DNA of 64,000 nt from a bacterium (lineage in GTDB: Bacteria > Myxococcota_A > Bradymonadia > UBA7976 > UBA1532): the NCBI GenBank assembly GCA_030427205.1, contig JAUHXC010000020.1, positions 124,001-188,000 of the forward strand, written 5' to 3'. Every line of letters begins with the position of its first letter. Positions within the stretch are counted from its first letter, which is position 1. Shown here one piece after another: positions 9,042 to 16,759 of this stretch. The notes under the pieces were generated by a model. It was given only the letters and a program-made list of their open reading frames with translations, had not been told where the DNA came from and did not search any database. The position numbers and the translations under genes were made by a program.

Positions 9042-9658
9042 TCTCCGACGAGAAGCGCTTCGTCTTCGTGCACATCCCGCGCACCGCCGGCACCAGCATC
9101 GAGACGGCGCTGGCGCCCTACGCCCGCGAGCCGGTGGGCTATACGGTCGGCGGCAATACGGTCCTGGCCCACAAGCACGCCACCGCCGCCGAGCTGCGGG
9201 GGCTGGTCGGCGATGCGTTCTGGGCGTCGGCCTTCACCTTCTCCATCGTGCGCGACCCGTGGGCCCGCATGTACTCCGACTACAACTTCTTCCACGACGT
9301 CGGGCCGCGGCTGCTCGACGAGTTCTCCGACCTGGAGCGCTGGCTGACCGCCCTCGCGCTGAGCGAGCCCTTCACCCGCTGGCTGCGCACGGGCGCCGAC
9401 CGCCTCGACATCGCGCAGTCGAGCTATCTGACCGACGCCGACGGGGCGCTGCTCGTCGACTTCGTCGGCCGCTTCGAGACCCTCGGCGGTGACTTCGAGG
9501 CCATCTGCCGGTCGGTGGGCGTCGAGCGGGCCCTGCCCCACGTCAACGGCACCCGCCGCCGCGACTTCCGGGCCGCCTACGACGCCGACAGCGTCGCGCT
9601 CGTCGGGCGCTACGCCGCCGCCGACATCGACCGCTTCGGCTATGGGTTCTCCCGATGA
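9038..9658 (+). CDS. Sulfotransferase, Sulfotransfer_2-like
   Basis: 206-residue protein. The PAPS loop is FVHIPRTAGTS (residues 10-20), the H-I/V-P-R/K-T-A/G-G-T-S form typical of the HS2ST/carbohydrate sulfotransferase-2 group and different from the loop of the enzyme at 3971. The 3'-phosphate region is VRDPWARMYSDYNFF near 72-86. No signal peptide is seen. A strong AGGAGG (9028-9033) precedes the start, which overlaps the previous stop by 4 bp. Placed between the methylase-like gene and the SDR, it most likely adds a second sulfate in the same pathway. Confidence 0.82.
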   Translation: MISDEKRFVFVHIPRTAGTSIETALAPYAREPVGYTVGGNTVLAHKHATAAELRGLVGDAFWASAFTFSIVRDPWARMYSDYNFFHDVGPRLLDEFSDLERWLTALALSEPFTRWLRTGADRLDIAQSSYLTDADGALLVDFVGRFETLGGDFEAICRSVGVERALPHVNGTRRRDFRAAYDADSVALVGRYAAADIDRFGYGFSR

Positions 9659-10362
9659 CGGCCACGCCGTCGAAGGTGGTGGTGGTCACCGGCGCCGGTC
9701 GCGGCATCGGCGCCGCCTGCGCCCGGGCCTTCGCCGCCCGCGGCGACCGGGTGGTGCTCGTCAGCCGCAGCCGCGACGAGCTGCAGGCCGTGGCCGCCGC
9801 GATCGCCGCCGAGGGCCGCGGCCACAGCCTGGTCGTGCCCGCCGACATGGCCGATCCGAGCGCCATCGACCGGCTCTTCGAACGCGTCGACGCGGTCTGG
9901 GGCCCGGTCGACGTCCTGGTCAACTGCGCCGCGATCCTCGGGCTGGGCCGGGTCGAGGCGTTGACCGCCGCGGACTTCGACCGGGTGCTGGCGGTCAACG
10001 TGCGCGGGGTCTTCCTCTGCTGCCAGCGCGCGTTCGCGCGGATGCGGGGCCGCGGCGGGGCCATCGTCAACATCAGCTCGCTGGGCGGCGTGCGCAGCAC
10101 CGAGAAGTTCCCCGGCATGCTGGCCTACGTGACCAGCAAGGCGGCGGTCATCGGCCTGACCGAGAGCCTCGCCGTCGAGGGGCGCCCCGACGGCATCCGG
10201 GTCAACTGCCTCGCCCCGGGGGCCGTCGACACCGTCATGCTGCGGCAGGCGGCCCCCCACCTCGACCCGTCGACCACGCCCGCCGACATCGCGCCGATGG
10301 TGCTCTTTCTCGCCGACGGTCGGCTCAGCGGGTCGGTCCTGGAGGTCTTCAGCAATGAGTAG
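9655..10362 (+). CDS. Short-chain dehydrogenase/reductase (SDR)
   Basis: Classical NAD(P)H-dependent SDR of 235 residues. The cofactor motif TGAGRGIG is at residues 12-19, the structural NCAA is near 89-92, the catalytic Ser is in NISSLGG near 141, and the Tyr/Lys pair is in YVTSK near 158-162. Length and motif order match single-domain FabG-like enzymes. Its start overlaps the sulfotransferase stop by 4 bp. It may reduce a keto group or reoxidise an alcohol on the cluster's lipid; substrate is not readable from sequence. Confidence 0.88.
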   Translation: MTATPSKVVVVTGAGRGIGAACARAFAARGDRVVLVSRSRDELQAVAAAIAAEGRGHSLVVPADMADPSAIDRLFERVDAVWGPVDVLVNCAAILGLGRVEALTAADFDRVLAVNVRGVFLCCQRAFARMRGRGGAIVNISSLGGVRSTEKFPGMLAYVTSKAAVIGLTESLAVEGRPDGIRVNCLAPGAVDTVMLRQAAPHLDPSTTPADIAPMVLFLADGRLSGSVLEVFSNE

Positions 10363-10894
10363 TACGCCCGCGAGCGCCCCGGCGCGCACCGCCACCATCG
10401 AGCTGTGCAAGGAGGCCTTCAAGTTCTCGGCCGGTCACTTCACCATCTTCTCGGCGACCCGCCGCGAGCGGCTGCACGGGCACAACTTCTCCGTCGGCTG
10501 CGCGGTCACCGGCGAGGTCTCCAGCGATGGCCTGATCGCCGACTATCGGCTGTACAAGCAGCGGATCCAGGCGATGTGCGACCGCTGGAACGAGGTGCTG
10601 CTGCTGCCCGGCCGGTCGACGCACCTCGAGCTGCGCGTCGACGACGACGACGTCGTGGCGCGCTTCGCCGGCCGGCGCATGATCCTGCCCCGCGAGGACG
10701 TGATCATCCTGCCGGTGGCCAACATCACCCTCGAAGAGCTGTCGTGGCTGATGCTCGACGGCCTCGTCGCCGACGCGCAGGCGCTGGCCGAGCATCGCAT
10801 CGTCGCCATCGAGATGCGGGTGGGTTCGGGCCCGGGGCAATGGGCGGTGAGCCGCTGGGCGCGCGCCGACGGCGCCGAGTCGCTGGCCGGCTGA
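10355..10894 (+). CDS. 6-pyruvoyl-tetrahydropterin synthase/QueD-fold protein, atypical active site
   Basis: 179 residues of the T-fold. The zinc site is intact: His28 in FSAGHF and His41/His43 in RLHGHNF. The usual catalytic Cys, four residues before the HGH motif in QueD and PTPS, is replaced by Arg37, and the downstream His of the catalytic relay also appears to be lost (Trp in CDRWNE). So it is probably not a standard pterin or queuosine enzyme. The start overlaps the SDR stop by 8 bp, with GGAGG at 10341-10345. Last gene of the cluster. It may make a modified cofactor, or catalyse an unrelated step on a new substrate. Confidence 0.75.
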   Translation: MSSTPASAPARTATIELCKEAFKFSAGHFTIFSATRRERLHGHNFSVGCAVTGEVSSDGLIADYRLYKQRIQAMCDRWNEVLLLPGRSTHLELRVDDDDVVARFAGRRMILPREDVIILPVANITLEELSWLMLDGLVADAQALAEHRIVAIEMRVGSGPGQWAVSRWARADGAESLAG

Positions 10895-11202
10895 CGCCCG
10901 TCGAAGATCCCCGTCCCCGTCTGCCGCTCGACGATACCGGCCCAATCCGGCAGCGGCTGCCCGTCGTGGCTCTCGTCGGAGATCTCGATCCGGCCGTCGA
11001 CGAGGTCGAGCTCGACGGCACCAGCTGGATCAATACGCTGGGCCTCGGCACATACTGGGGCGGCGTCGACGGGCTCTACGTCGGGCTGCGCGGGGGCATC
11101 CCGGTCTTCGCCACCAGCACCGTCGACAACTACGGCCGCAGCCCGGATCAGACGCTGCTGCTCGGCTTCGACGCCGAGTTCTCGGTCGGCTGGCGCTTCT
11201 GA
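10895..11202 (+). pseudogene. Orphan C-terminal fragment resembling an outer-membrane beta-barrel end
   Basis: Open frame continuing in frame 1 after the PTPS gene, with no ATG; a GTG at 10966 is the only plausible start. The last 60 residues alternate polar and hydrophobic positions with Gly/Tyr (LGLGTYWGG, GLYVGLRGG) and the chain ends in Phe (FSVGWRF), as final strands of outer-membrane barrels do. It looks like the tail of a larger gene whose front is gone. The opposite strand is also open, so a chance reading is possible. Confidence 0.35.
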
Positions 11203-11240
11203 TCGGCGGCGCCCCGCGGTCCGCGGCGCGCAGCGCGGCA

Positions 11241-12665
11241 TCAGTCGATGCGCACGTGCACCCCGGGCATGCCGGCCAGCGCCCGCTCGAGCCGCTCGAG
11301 CGCGACCCGCACCGCCTTCTCCGACTCGGGGCCGTGCACGATGCGCACGTTGCGCCGGCCGCCGAACGGCTCGTCGGGGCCGTCCTGCAGCACCGCCACC
11401 GCCGCCTCGCAGTCGGCGAAGCGGTCGCGGGCCTTCTTGCGGCAGCAGCCCGAGATGAACAGCGCCAGATCTTCGGGCACGTCGGGGCGGATGCTGCGCG
11501 GGTCGGGCATCGGGCTGTGCAGGTGCTTGCGCAGCAGCGCGACGACGTCGTGGGCGTCGAACGGCACCTGCCCGGTGATCAGCTCGAAGGCGGTGATGCC
11601 CAGGGCGTAGATGTCGGCCCGCCCGTCGAGCGGCTTGCCCAGGATCTGCTCCGGCGCGACGTAGCACGGCGAGCCCACCCGGGCGTCGCCGCTGGCCGCC
11701 GAGCGCTCCTGATGCACCGCGATGCCGAAGTCGAGCAGCTTGGCCTGCTCTTCGCGGGTGATGAAGATGTTCGACGGCTTCACATCGCGGTGGATGAGCC
11801 CCTGCTGGTGGGCGTGATGCAGCGCGGCGCCCACCTCGCGCAGCAGCCGGCGCACCGTCGACCAGCGGGGCGGGGCCCGGCGCTCGATCAGATCGGCGAG
11901 CATCTCGCCTTCCAGGCGCTCCATGACGATGAAGCGGGTGCCATAGGCCCGCTCGAAGTCGAAGACCCGCACGATGTTGGGGTGCGACAGGCCGGCGACG
12001 ATCACCGCCTCGCGGTCGAACTGGCTGGCGAACTGCGGGTGGTAGACCAGCGCGTGGGACAACATCTTGAGCGCGACCGGCTGCCCCAGCTCGGGGTGGC
12101 GCGCCTCGAAGACGTCGGCCACCGCGCCTTTGCCCAGGGTGCCGACCACCCGGTACTTGCCCACCCGGCGGATGCCGTCGATCTCCTTGAGCCGCTCGCC
12201 CACCAGCCGGGTCAGGAGCCGGGCGACGTCGGGGTGGCGGTGCACGATCGCCTCGAAGTCGGCCCGGTCGAGGCGCATGCAGCGCACCTTGCCGTCGGCG
12301 TAGACCGTCGCGGTGCGCGGCGTGCGGGCGATGAGCGCCATCTCGCCGAGCGCGCTGGGCGCGTCGAGGGTCACCTCGAACTGTGGCCGGCCGTCCCCCG
12401 GCGCCTTCTGCACCCGCACCCGCCCCTCGTCGAGCAGGTACATCGCGTCGCCCTCGGCGCCCTCGCGCATGATGACCTGCCCGGGGGCGTAGGTCCGCGG
12501 CTCGAGCACCACGCCGATGGCTTCGACGTCGGCGCTGGACAGATCCTGGAACAGCTCGAGGGTCGGCCAGCGCGTCGCGAGCCCGTCGGGCTCGACGGGA
12601 TCGGCCGACATCGGCGCCAGGGTCCGGGTCTCCTGATGACGGCTGCGACGGCGGGAGAAGATCAT
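11241..12665 (-). CDS. Ser/Thr protein kinase with N-terminal cyclic-nucleotide-binding domain
   Basis: 474-residue cytosolic kinase. Residues about 35-155 form a cNMP-binding/CRP-like sensor domain (PGQVIMREGAEGDAMYLL, then a phosphate-cassette-like LGEMALIARTPRTATV with its Arg). Residues about 170-430 are a Hanks-type kinase: GKGAVADV loop, VALK Lys near 198, HRDVKPSN near 291, DFG near 311 and APEQ. All catalytic residues are present. This order resembles eukaryotic cGMP-dependent kinases, so direct second-messenger control is the obvious inference. No membrane segment or PASTA/TPR tail. A second ATG 18 codons in (MSADP) is an alternative start. It stands alone, 37 bp from the barrel fragment on the other strand. 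Confidence 0.92.
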   Translation of the reverse strand: MIFSRRRSRHQETRTLAPMSADPVEPDGLATRWPTLELFQDLSSADVEAIGVVLEPRTYAPGQVIMREGAEGDAMYLLDEGRVRVQKAPGDGRPQFEVTLDAPSALGEMALIARTPRTATVYADGKVRCMRLDRADFEAIVHRHPDVARLLTRLVGERLKEIDGIRRVGKYRVVGTLGKGAVADVFEARHPELGQPVALKMLSHALVYHPQFASQFDREAVIVAGLSHPNIVRVFDFERAYGTRFIVMERLEGEMLADLIERRAPPRWSTVRRLLREVGAALHHAHQQGLIHRDVKPSNIFITREEQAKLLDFGIAVHQERSAASGDARVGSPCYVAPEQILGKPLDGRADIYALGITAFELITGQVPFDAHDVVALLRKHLHSPMPDPRSIRPDVPEDLALFISGCCRKKARDRFADCEAAVAVLQDGPDEPFGGRRNVRIVHGPESEKAVRVALERLERALAGMPGVHVRID

Positions 12666-13085
12666 GCCTCATCTGACCCGGACGCCGGCTCGGGGTCAAC
12701 CGCGGTCTGTCGGCAGCCTGTCGGATCGCCGTGACCGACGGGCGCCGTGGCTCGTTCCTGCACCGAGGGGAGGACGCCCCGCCCGCCACAGGGGATGTAC
12801 GCGGCGGGCGGGGCTGCCCCGGGATCGCCCCGCGTGTACCCGTCGATCGGGCCTGAAGTGCGCGCGCGACCCGTGCCCCGAGACGGCCCAGGATGGCCCG
12901 CGCGGGTCAGCGGAGCCCTGACCGCCGGGATGGCCTGCCCGCCGGCCGCCTGCGACCGCAGGGGGCCGCGTAGGGCGTCTGCGGGCCTGTTTCGCAGGGG
13001 GTCGAAGGCCGGGGCCGACACCCGATTGCGGTCCTGTCTCGGCGGTCGCGCGTCTCGAACGACCCCATCGCCCGGAGGATCCCCG
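12666..13085. other. 420-bp divergent intergenic region
   Basis: Separates the minus-strand kinase from the plus-strand lipoprotein. Frames are open on both strands, but all show high G+C without a recognisable product. It should hold both promoters. The only clear element is GGAGG at 13074-13078, the ribosome site of the lipoprotein gene. I found no convincing -35/-10 pair. Confidence 0.4.
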
Positions 13086-13763
13086 ATGCATCGCACGCTC
13101 GCCGCCGCCATCGCGCTCACCGCCGCCATCGCCGGCTGTGGGCCCGAAGAGGGCACCGTCAACGAAGACATCCGCGCGGACGACAGCTTCCTGCTCGAAG
13201 CGTGGGCCGACAACTGGTTCGCCGCCTATCTCGGCGAGACCCTGATCGCCGAGGACTCGGTGTCGATCACCACCGAGCGCTCGTTCAACGCCGAGCGGGT
13301 CAGCTTCTCGGGGGAGTACCCGCTGGTGCTCAACGTCGTGCTCAAGGACTTCAAGGAGAACGACTCGGGGCTCGAGTACATCGGCTCGAACCGGCAGCAG
13401 ATGGGCGACGGCGGCTTCATCGCCCAGATCACCGATACCCGGACCGGGCAGGTGGTGGGGGTCAGCGACGCGTCGTGGCGCTGCCTGGTGGTGCACAAGG
13501 CGCCGCTGGACAAGGGCTGCGAGGACGCCTCCGACCCGCTGACCGCCTGCACCTGGGAGATCACCGACGAGCCGGCGGGCTGGATGTCCCCCGACTTCGA
13601 CGTCAGCGGCTGGGACGCGGCGACGGTGCACACCGCGGCGGCGGTGAGTCCCAAGGACGGCTACGACGCGATCTCGTGGAACGCGGCGGCGCAGCTCATC
13701 TGGGGCAGCGACCTCGAGGCGGACAATACGATCCTCTGCCGGACAGTGATCGAGGCGCCCTGA
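13086..13763 (+). CDS. Secreted lipoprotein with galactose-binding-like C-terminus
   Basis: 225 residues. Signal peptide of about 17 residues ending in the lipobox-like IAG|C, so a lipid-anchored envelope protein. The C-terminal third (WMSPDFDVSGWDAA ... ISWNAAAQLIWGSDLEADNTILCR) has the spacing of a jelly-roll/galactose-binding repeat found in large eukaryotic and myxobacterial surface proteins, with paired Cys. GGAGG lies 7 nt before the ATG. The end is 19 bp from the convergent caspase stop. No enzyme motif seen. Function unknown; binding of a sugar or protein ligand is only a guess. Confidence 0.78.
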   Translation: MHRTLAAAIALTAAIAGCGPEEGTVNEDIRADDSFLLEAWADNWFAAYLGETLIAEDSVSITTERSFNAERVSFSGEYPLVLNVVLKDFKENDSGLEYIGSNRQQMGDGGFIAQITDTRTGQVVGVSDASWRCLVVHKAPLDKGCEDASDPLTACTWEITDEPAGWMSPDFDVSGWDAATVHTAAAVSPKDGYDAISWNAAAQLIWGSDLEADNTILCRTVIEAP

Positions 13764-13782
13764 TCGGGTGCTCTGGCCGGCG

Positions 13783-15408
13783 TCAGGGCCACAGCGCCTC
13801 GAGACCCACCGCCGGGCCCAGGTGCAGCCGGCGCGCCGTATCGTCGATGGCCAGCCCCTCGGTCCAGCCCACCCGGACCCCGCCGCGCAGCGCCCAGCCG
13901 ACCCCCCACAGCCGGGTCCACGCCCGCAGGTTCAGATCGGCCCCGGGCGCCAGCACGGCGCGGCTGCGATCGCTATAGTCCACCCGCGCGTACTCCAGCT
14001 CGGCGCCGAGCAGCAGGTCGAAGCGCCAGCGGCCGGCGATCAGGCCCCAGCCGGCCTCGATGGCCGCGAAGGGCGCGTCGACGGTGGCCTGCCACGCCGA
14101 GAACGCGTGCGCCCGCCGGCCGTAGCCCGCCCGCAGCCCCAGCCCCAGCCCGCCGTCGACCCGATGGGCCGCCAGCGCGATCCGATGCCACGGGCCCAGC
14201 CCCGTCGCCGGCCGGCCGGCGAATCCATAGCCCGCGCCCATGTGCCAGCTCGCCGCGGCCCGCGCGCGCACCAGGCGCGCTGTGGGATCACCGCCCATCG
14301 GCGCGATCGTCTCGCTGGCGATACCCGGCGGCGCCGCGGGCGGCGTCTGCCCCAGCGCCAGCCGGTCGCCGGGCGCCAGCTCGACCGTCCACCATGGGCG
14401 GCCGCCGGGCGGGCCGATCTGCAGCCGACCGGGGAAGACCGGCACCTCGAGCGGCTCGCCGGCGCGCTTGTCGACCCGCTCGACGAGCGCGCCATCGGCC
14501 ATGCGCAGCACGAAGGGGCCCGACAGCGGGCCGTCGAGCACCAGCCGCGCCCGGCGCGCGCTCGGGAAGCTCATCAGCAGCGGGCCGCTGGACTCGAGGC
14601 GGGTGATGTGGCGCACGGGGGTCTGGCGCCGACCGAAGCGGGCGGCGTGGGCCACGGTGCGCCGCCGGGCGTAGCGCCACATGGCGTCGACGTCGACGCC
14701 CGGCCCGTCGCGCTCGGCGGCGGTGAAGGCCTCGATGAAGTAGTGGGTGAAGAGGCTGCCCACCGCCGGATCTTCGTAGCTGACCTCATCGGGCTGCGAC
14801 GAGCTGAGCCACAGCGTGCCGGCGTTGCCGAGCAGCTCGGTGGGCAGGGCCGCCGCCGGGTTGAAGCCGGGCGTCGGCGCGATGCCTTTGACCCGCAGCG
14901 TCTCGGCGTCGAAGGCCCCCGAGTGGCAGGCGTCGAAGAGCCCGAAGCTCACCGTGGCGTCGACCGCGGTGAAGATGCGCCCCAGATCGGACCCGTCGAG
15001 CGGGCCGTCGCGGGTCAGCAGCGCGCCGCGCAGGCCGTGGCCGGTGAAGAAGAGCGCGAACAGCGTCGGCACCTGCTCGCCGACCTGCGCCCGCACCGCC
15101 CGGTGGCGCGCCACGAGCCGCTCGGCGGCGGCGAGCACCGCGGCCCGACCGCCGCCGACCACCAGCTCGACCCCTTCGGCGGGGAAGCGGCCGTGGCGCA
15201 CCAGGGCGTCGCGCAGGCGGCGGGCGTCGCGCTCGGCGTGCAGCAGCGGCGGCAGCTCGACCTCGGCGGCGGGCGCGGCGTCGTTGCCGATCACCAGCGC
15301 CAACCGGGTCGGGCCGGCGTGGGCCGGGGCGAGCGCGCACGCCAGCGCGCACGACAGGGTGATGGCCGCGCACAGCAGCGGACCCGCCGCGGGGTGACGG
15401 GCCCTCAT
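13783..15408 (-). CDS. Exported caspase-family (C14) protease with C-terminal beta-barrel-like domain
   Basis: 541 residues. Signal peptide at 1-31 (cleavage after AHA). Caspase p20-like fold follows: LALVIGND first strand, catalytic His near 123 in FFTGHGLRG, catalytic Cys near 160 in DACHSGAFD, so the dyad is intact. A linker domain (about 300-385) leads to about 155 residues of alternating Gly/aromatic strands (GAGYGFAG, GLGLGLRAGYG, LLLGAELEYARVDYS) ending in LEALWP, read as a small outer-membrane barrel or a beta-sandwich. Start ATG 15408 overlaps the anti-sigma stop by 4 bp. Export of a caspase and its place in a sigma/anti-sigma operon suggest envelope-stress proteolysis or cell-surface processing. 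Confidence 0.85.
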   Translation of the reverse strand: MRARHPAAGPLLCAAITLSCALACALAPAHAGPTRLALVIGNDAAPAAEVELPPLLHAERDARRLRDALVRHGRFPAEGVELVVGGGRAAVLAAAERLVARHRAVRAQVGEQVPTLFALFFTGHGLRGALLTRDGPLDGSDLGRIFTAVDATVSFGLFDACHSGAFDAETLRVKGIAPTPGFNPAAALPTELLGNAGTLWLSSSQPDEVSYEDPAVGSLFTHYFIEAFTAAERDGPGVDVDAMWRYARRRTVAHAARFGRRQTPVRHITRLESSGPLLMSFPSARRARLVLDGPLSGPFVLRMADGALVERVDKRAGEPLEVPVFPGRLQIGPPGGRPWWTVELAPGDRLALGQTPPAAPPGIASETIAPMGGDPTARLVRARAAASWHMGAGYGFAGRPATGLGPWHRIALAAHRVDGGLGLGLRAGYGRRAHAFSAWQATVDAPFAAIEAGWGLIAGRWRFDLLLGAELEYARVDYSDRSRAVLAPGADLNLRAWTRLWGVGWALRGGVRVGWTEGLAIDDTARRLHLGPAVGLEALWP

Positions 15409-16169
15409 CGGCGGATCTCCACCGCGTGGATCTGCGCCCCGGGCACGGCGAGCGGACCGAGCGCGCAGCCGCCGTCGGCCGCCCGGGGTCGGTAGGCGGC
15501 GTCGACCGCCGCCCGGGCGTCGGCCAGCGGGCCCGGCTCGGCGGAGAATACGGCCACCAACCACTCGCAGCCATCGCCCGGGGTGAGCACCGCGCCGGCG
15601 GGCAGCGGGATGTCTTCGCCGCCGGCGAACGTGGTGGAGCCGCCGTCGAGCGGGTGCAGATCGGCGACGCCGTCCGGGCTGACGGCGAAGACCCGCAGGT
15701 GCCCCGCCGGGCCGGAGAACGCCAGCCCCAGGCGGTCGCCGGTCACCAACGTCGCCCGCTCGACCGGGCGCAGCACGTCGCCCCGCACGACCGTGACGTG
15801 CAGCGTGATGTCGCCGCCCATCGGCGTCAGCCCGCGCTCCGTCGGCGGCGGGCGCTGCCAGAGGGCGAAGAGCGCCAGCGCGGCGGCGAGGGCGACGGCG
15901 ACGGCGACGAGGGCCGGCCGGCGGGCGCGGCGCGGCGTTGCGGTCGGCGGCGCGGCGATCGGCGGCTCGACCATCGGCGACCCGGCGCCCTCGGGGTCGA
16001 GCCAGGCGCCGTCGGTCCGCCGATAGTCGGCCAGGATCGCCCGCGCCTCGGCGTCGAGCCCGTCTTCGTCGCCGCTCTCGAGCGCGGCGAGCAGCCGGTC
16101 GATGCCCGAGCCGTCCGCCTCGGCTTCGAAGTGGGCCCGCAGCCGGGCCTCCAGATCGCGCTCGGTCAT
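15405..16169 (-). CDS. Single-pass membrane anti-sigma-like protein
   Basis: 254 residues. A cytoplasmic N-terminal part (1-83) of mostly acidic helices, one transmembrane segment at about 88-107 (ALVAVAVALAAALALFALW) and a periplasmic DUF4384-like beta domain (LVTGDRLGLAFSGPAGHLRVFAVSPDG). It lies directly after the ECF sigma gene (ATGA overlap) and before the caspase (ATGA overlap). Topology and position fit an anti-sigma factor that senses the envelope, but the zinc HxxxCxxC of ZAS anti-sigmas is absent, so this is inference from context. Confidence 0.75.
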   Translation of the reverse strand: MTERDLEARLRAHFEAEADGSGIDRLLAALESGDEDGLDAEARAILADYRRTDGAWLDPEGAGSPMVEPPIAAPPTATPRRARRPALVAVAVALAAALALFALWQRPPPTERGLTPMGGDITLHVTVVRGDVLRPVERATLVTGDRLGLAFSGPAGHLRVFAVSPDGVADLHPLDGGSTTFAGGEDIPLPAGAVLTPGDGCEWLVAVFSAEPGPLADARAAVDAAYRPRAADGGCALGPLAVPGAQIHAVEIRR

Positions 16170-16759
16170 GCCGCAGGCCCCCGTTCGAGGCAAGCGCGCA
16201 GCGCGCTCAGCGCCTTGCGGATCGCTTTGTCCACCGCCTGCTTGCTGACGCCGAACGCGCGGCCGATGGCGCTGAGGCTGTCCTCGCGGTGGATGCGCAG
16301 CCGCAGCATCTGCCGGGCGCGCGGGGTCAACGTATCGAGGCACTCGGCCAGTCGGTCGGCGCGCAGCCGGGCGTCGAGCGCGCCGAGCAGCCCCCGCTCG
16401 TCGGGCATACCCACCGCCTCGGGCGGCTCGCCCTCACGGCGGAAGCGCGCGCGACGGGCCGCGGCGCGACGGGCGCGGCGCACGGCCATGAGCCGCAGAT
16501 AGGGATACACCGCCCGGGCGTGGCGCACCCGGTCGACGTGGTTGTAGGCGAAGTCGATCCACACGTCCTGAGCCATCTCCTCGCCGCGCGCCCGATCGCC
16601 GAGCACGGCGGCACACACCGCCACCAGCCGCGGGAAGACCGCGCGCCAGGTCTCGGCCTGGATCTTCGGATCCCGGGCCTTGAGGCCGGCGAGCGTCACC
16701 TCGGGCGGCGCCGTGGGAGGAGAGCCCCGAGCGGCCGATCCGTCAATCCCGTCGGTCAA
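16166..16759 (-). CDS. ECF-family RNA polymerase sigma factor
   Basis: About 197 residues with sigma-2 (EEMAQDVWIDFAYNHVDRV, then YPYLRLMAVRRARRAA) and sigma-4 (LTPRARQMLRLRIHREDSLSAIGRAFGVSKQAVDKAIRKAL), the second with a clear helix-turn-helix. No ATG exists in frame. I chose TTG 16759 because it overlaps the lipoprotein stop (TTGA) and has GGAG 8 nt upstream; GTG 16699 is the alternative and has no ribosome site. It should direct its own operon and perhaps distant genes, held by the membrane protein encoded next. Confidence 0.85.
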   Translation of the reverse strand: MTDGIDGSAARGSPPTAPPEVTLAGLKARDPKIQAETWRAVFPRLVAVCAAVLGDRARGEEMAQDVWIDFAYNHVDRVRHARAVYPYLRLMAVRRARRAAARRARFRREGEPPEAVGMPDERGLLGALDARLRADRLAECLDTLTPRARQMLRLRIHREDSLSAIGRAFGVSKQAVDKAIRKALSALRACLERGPAA

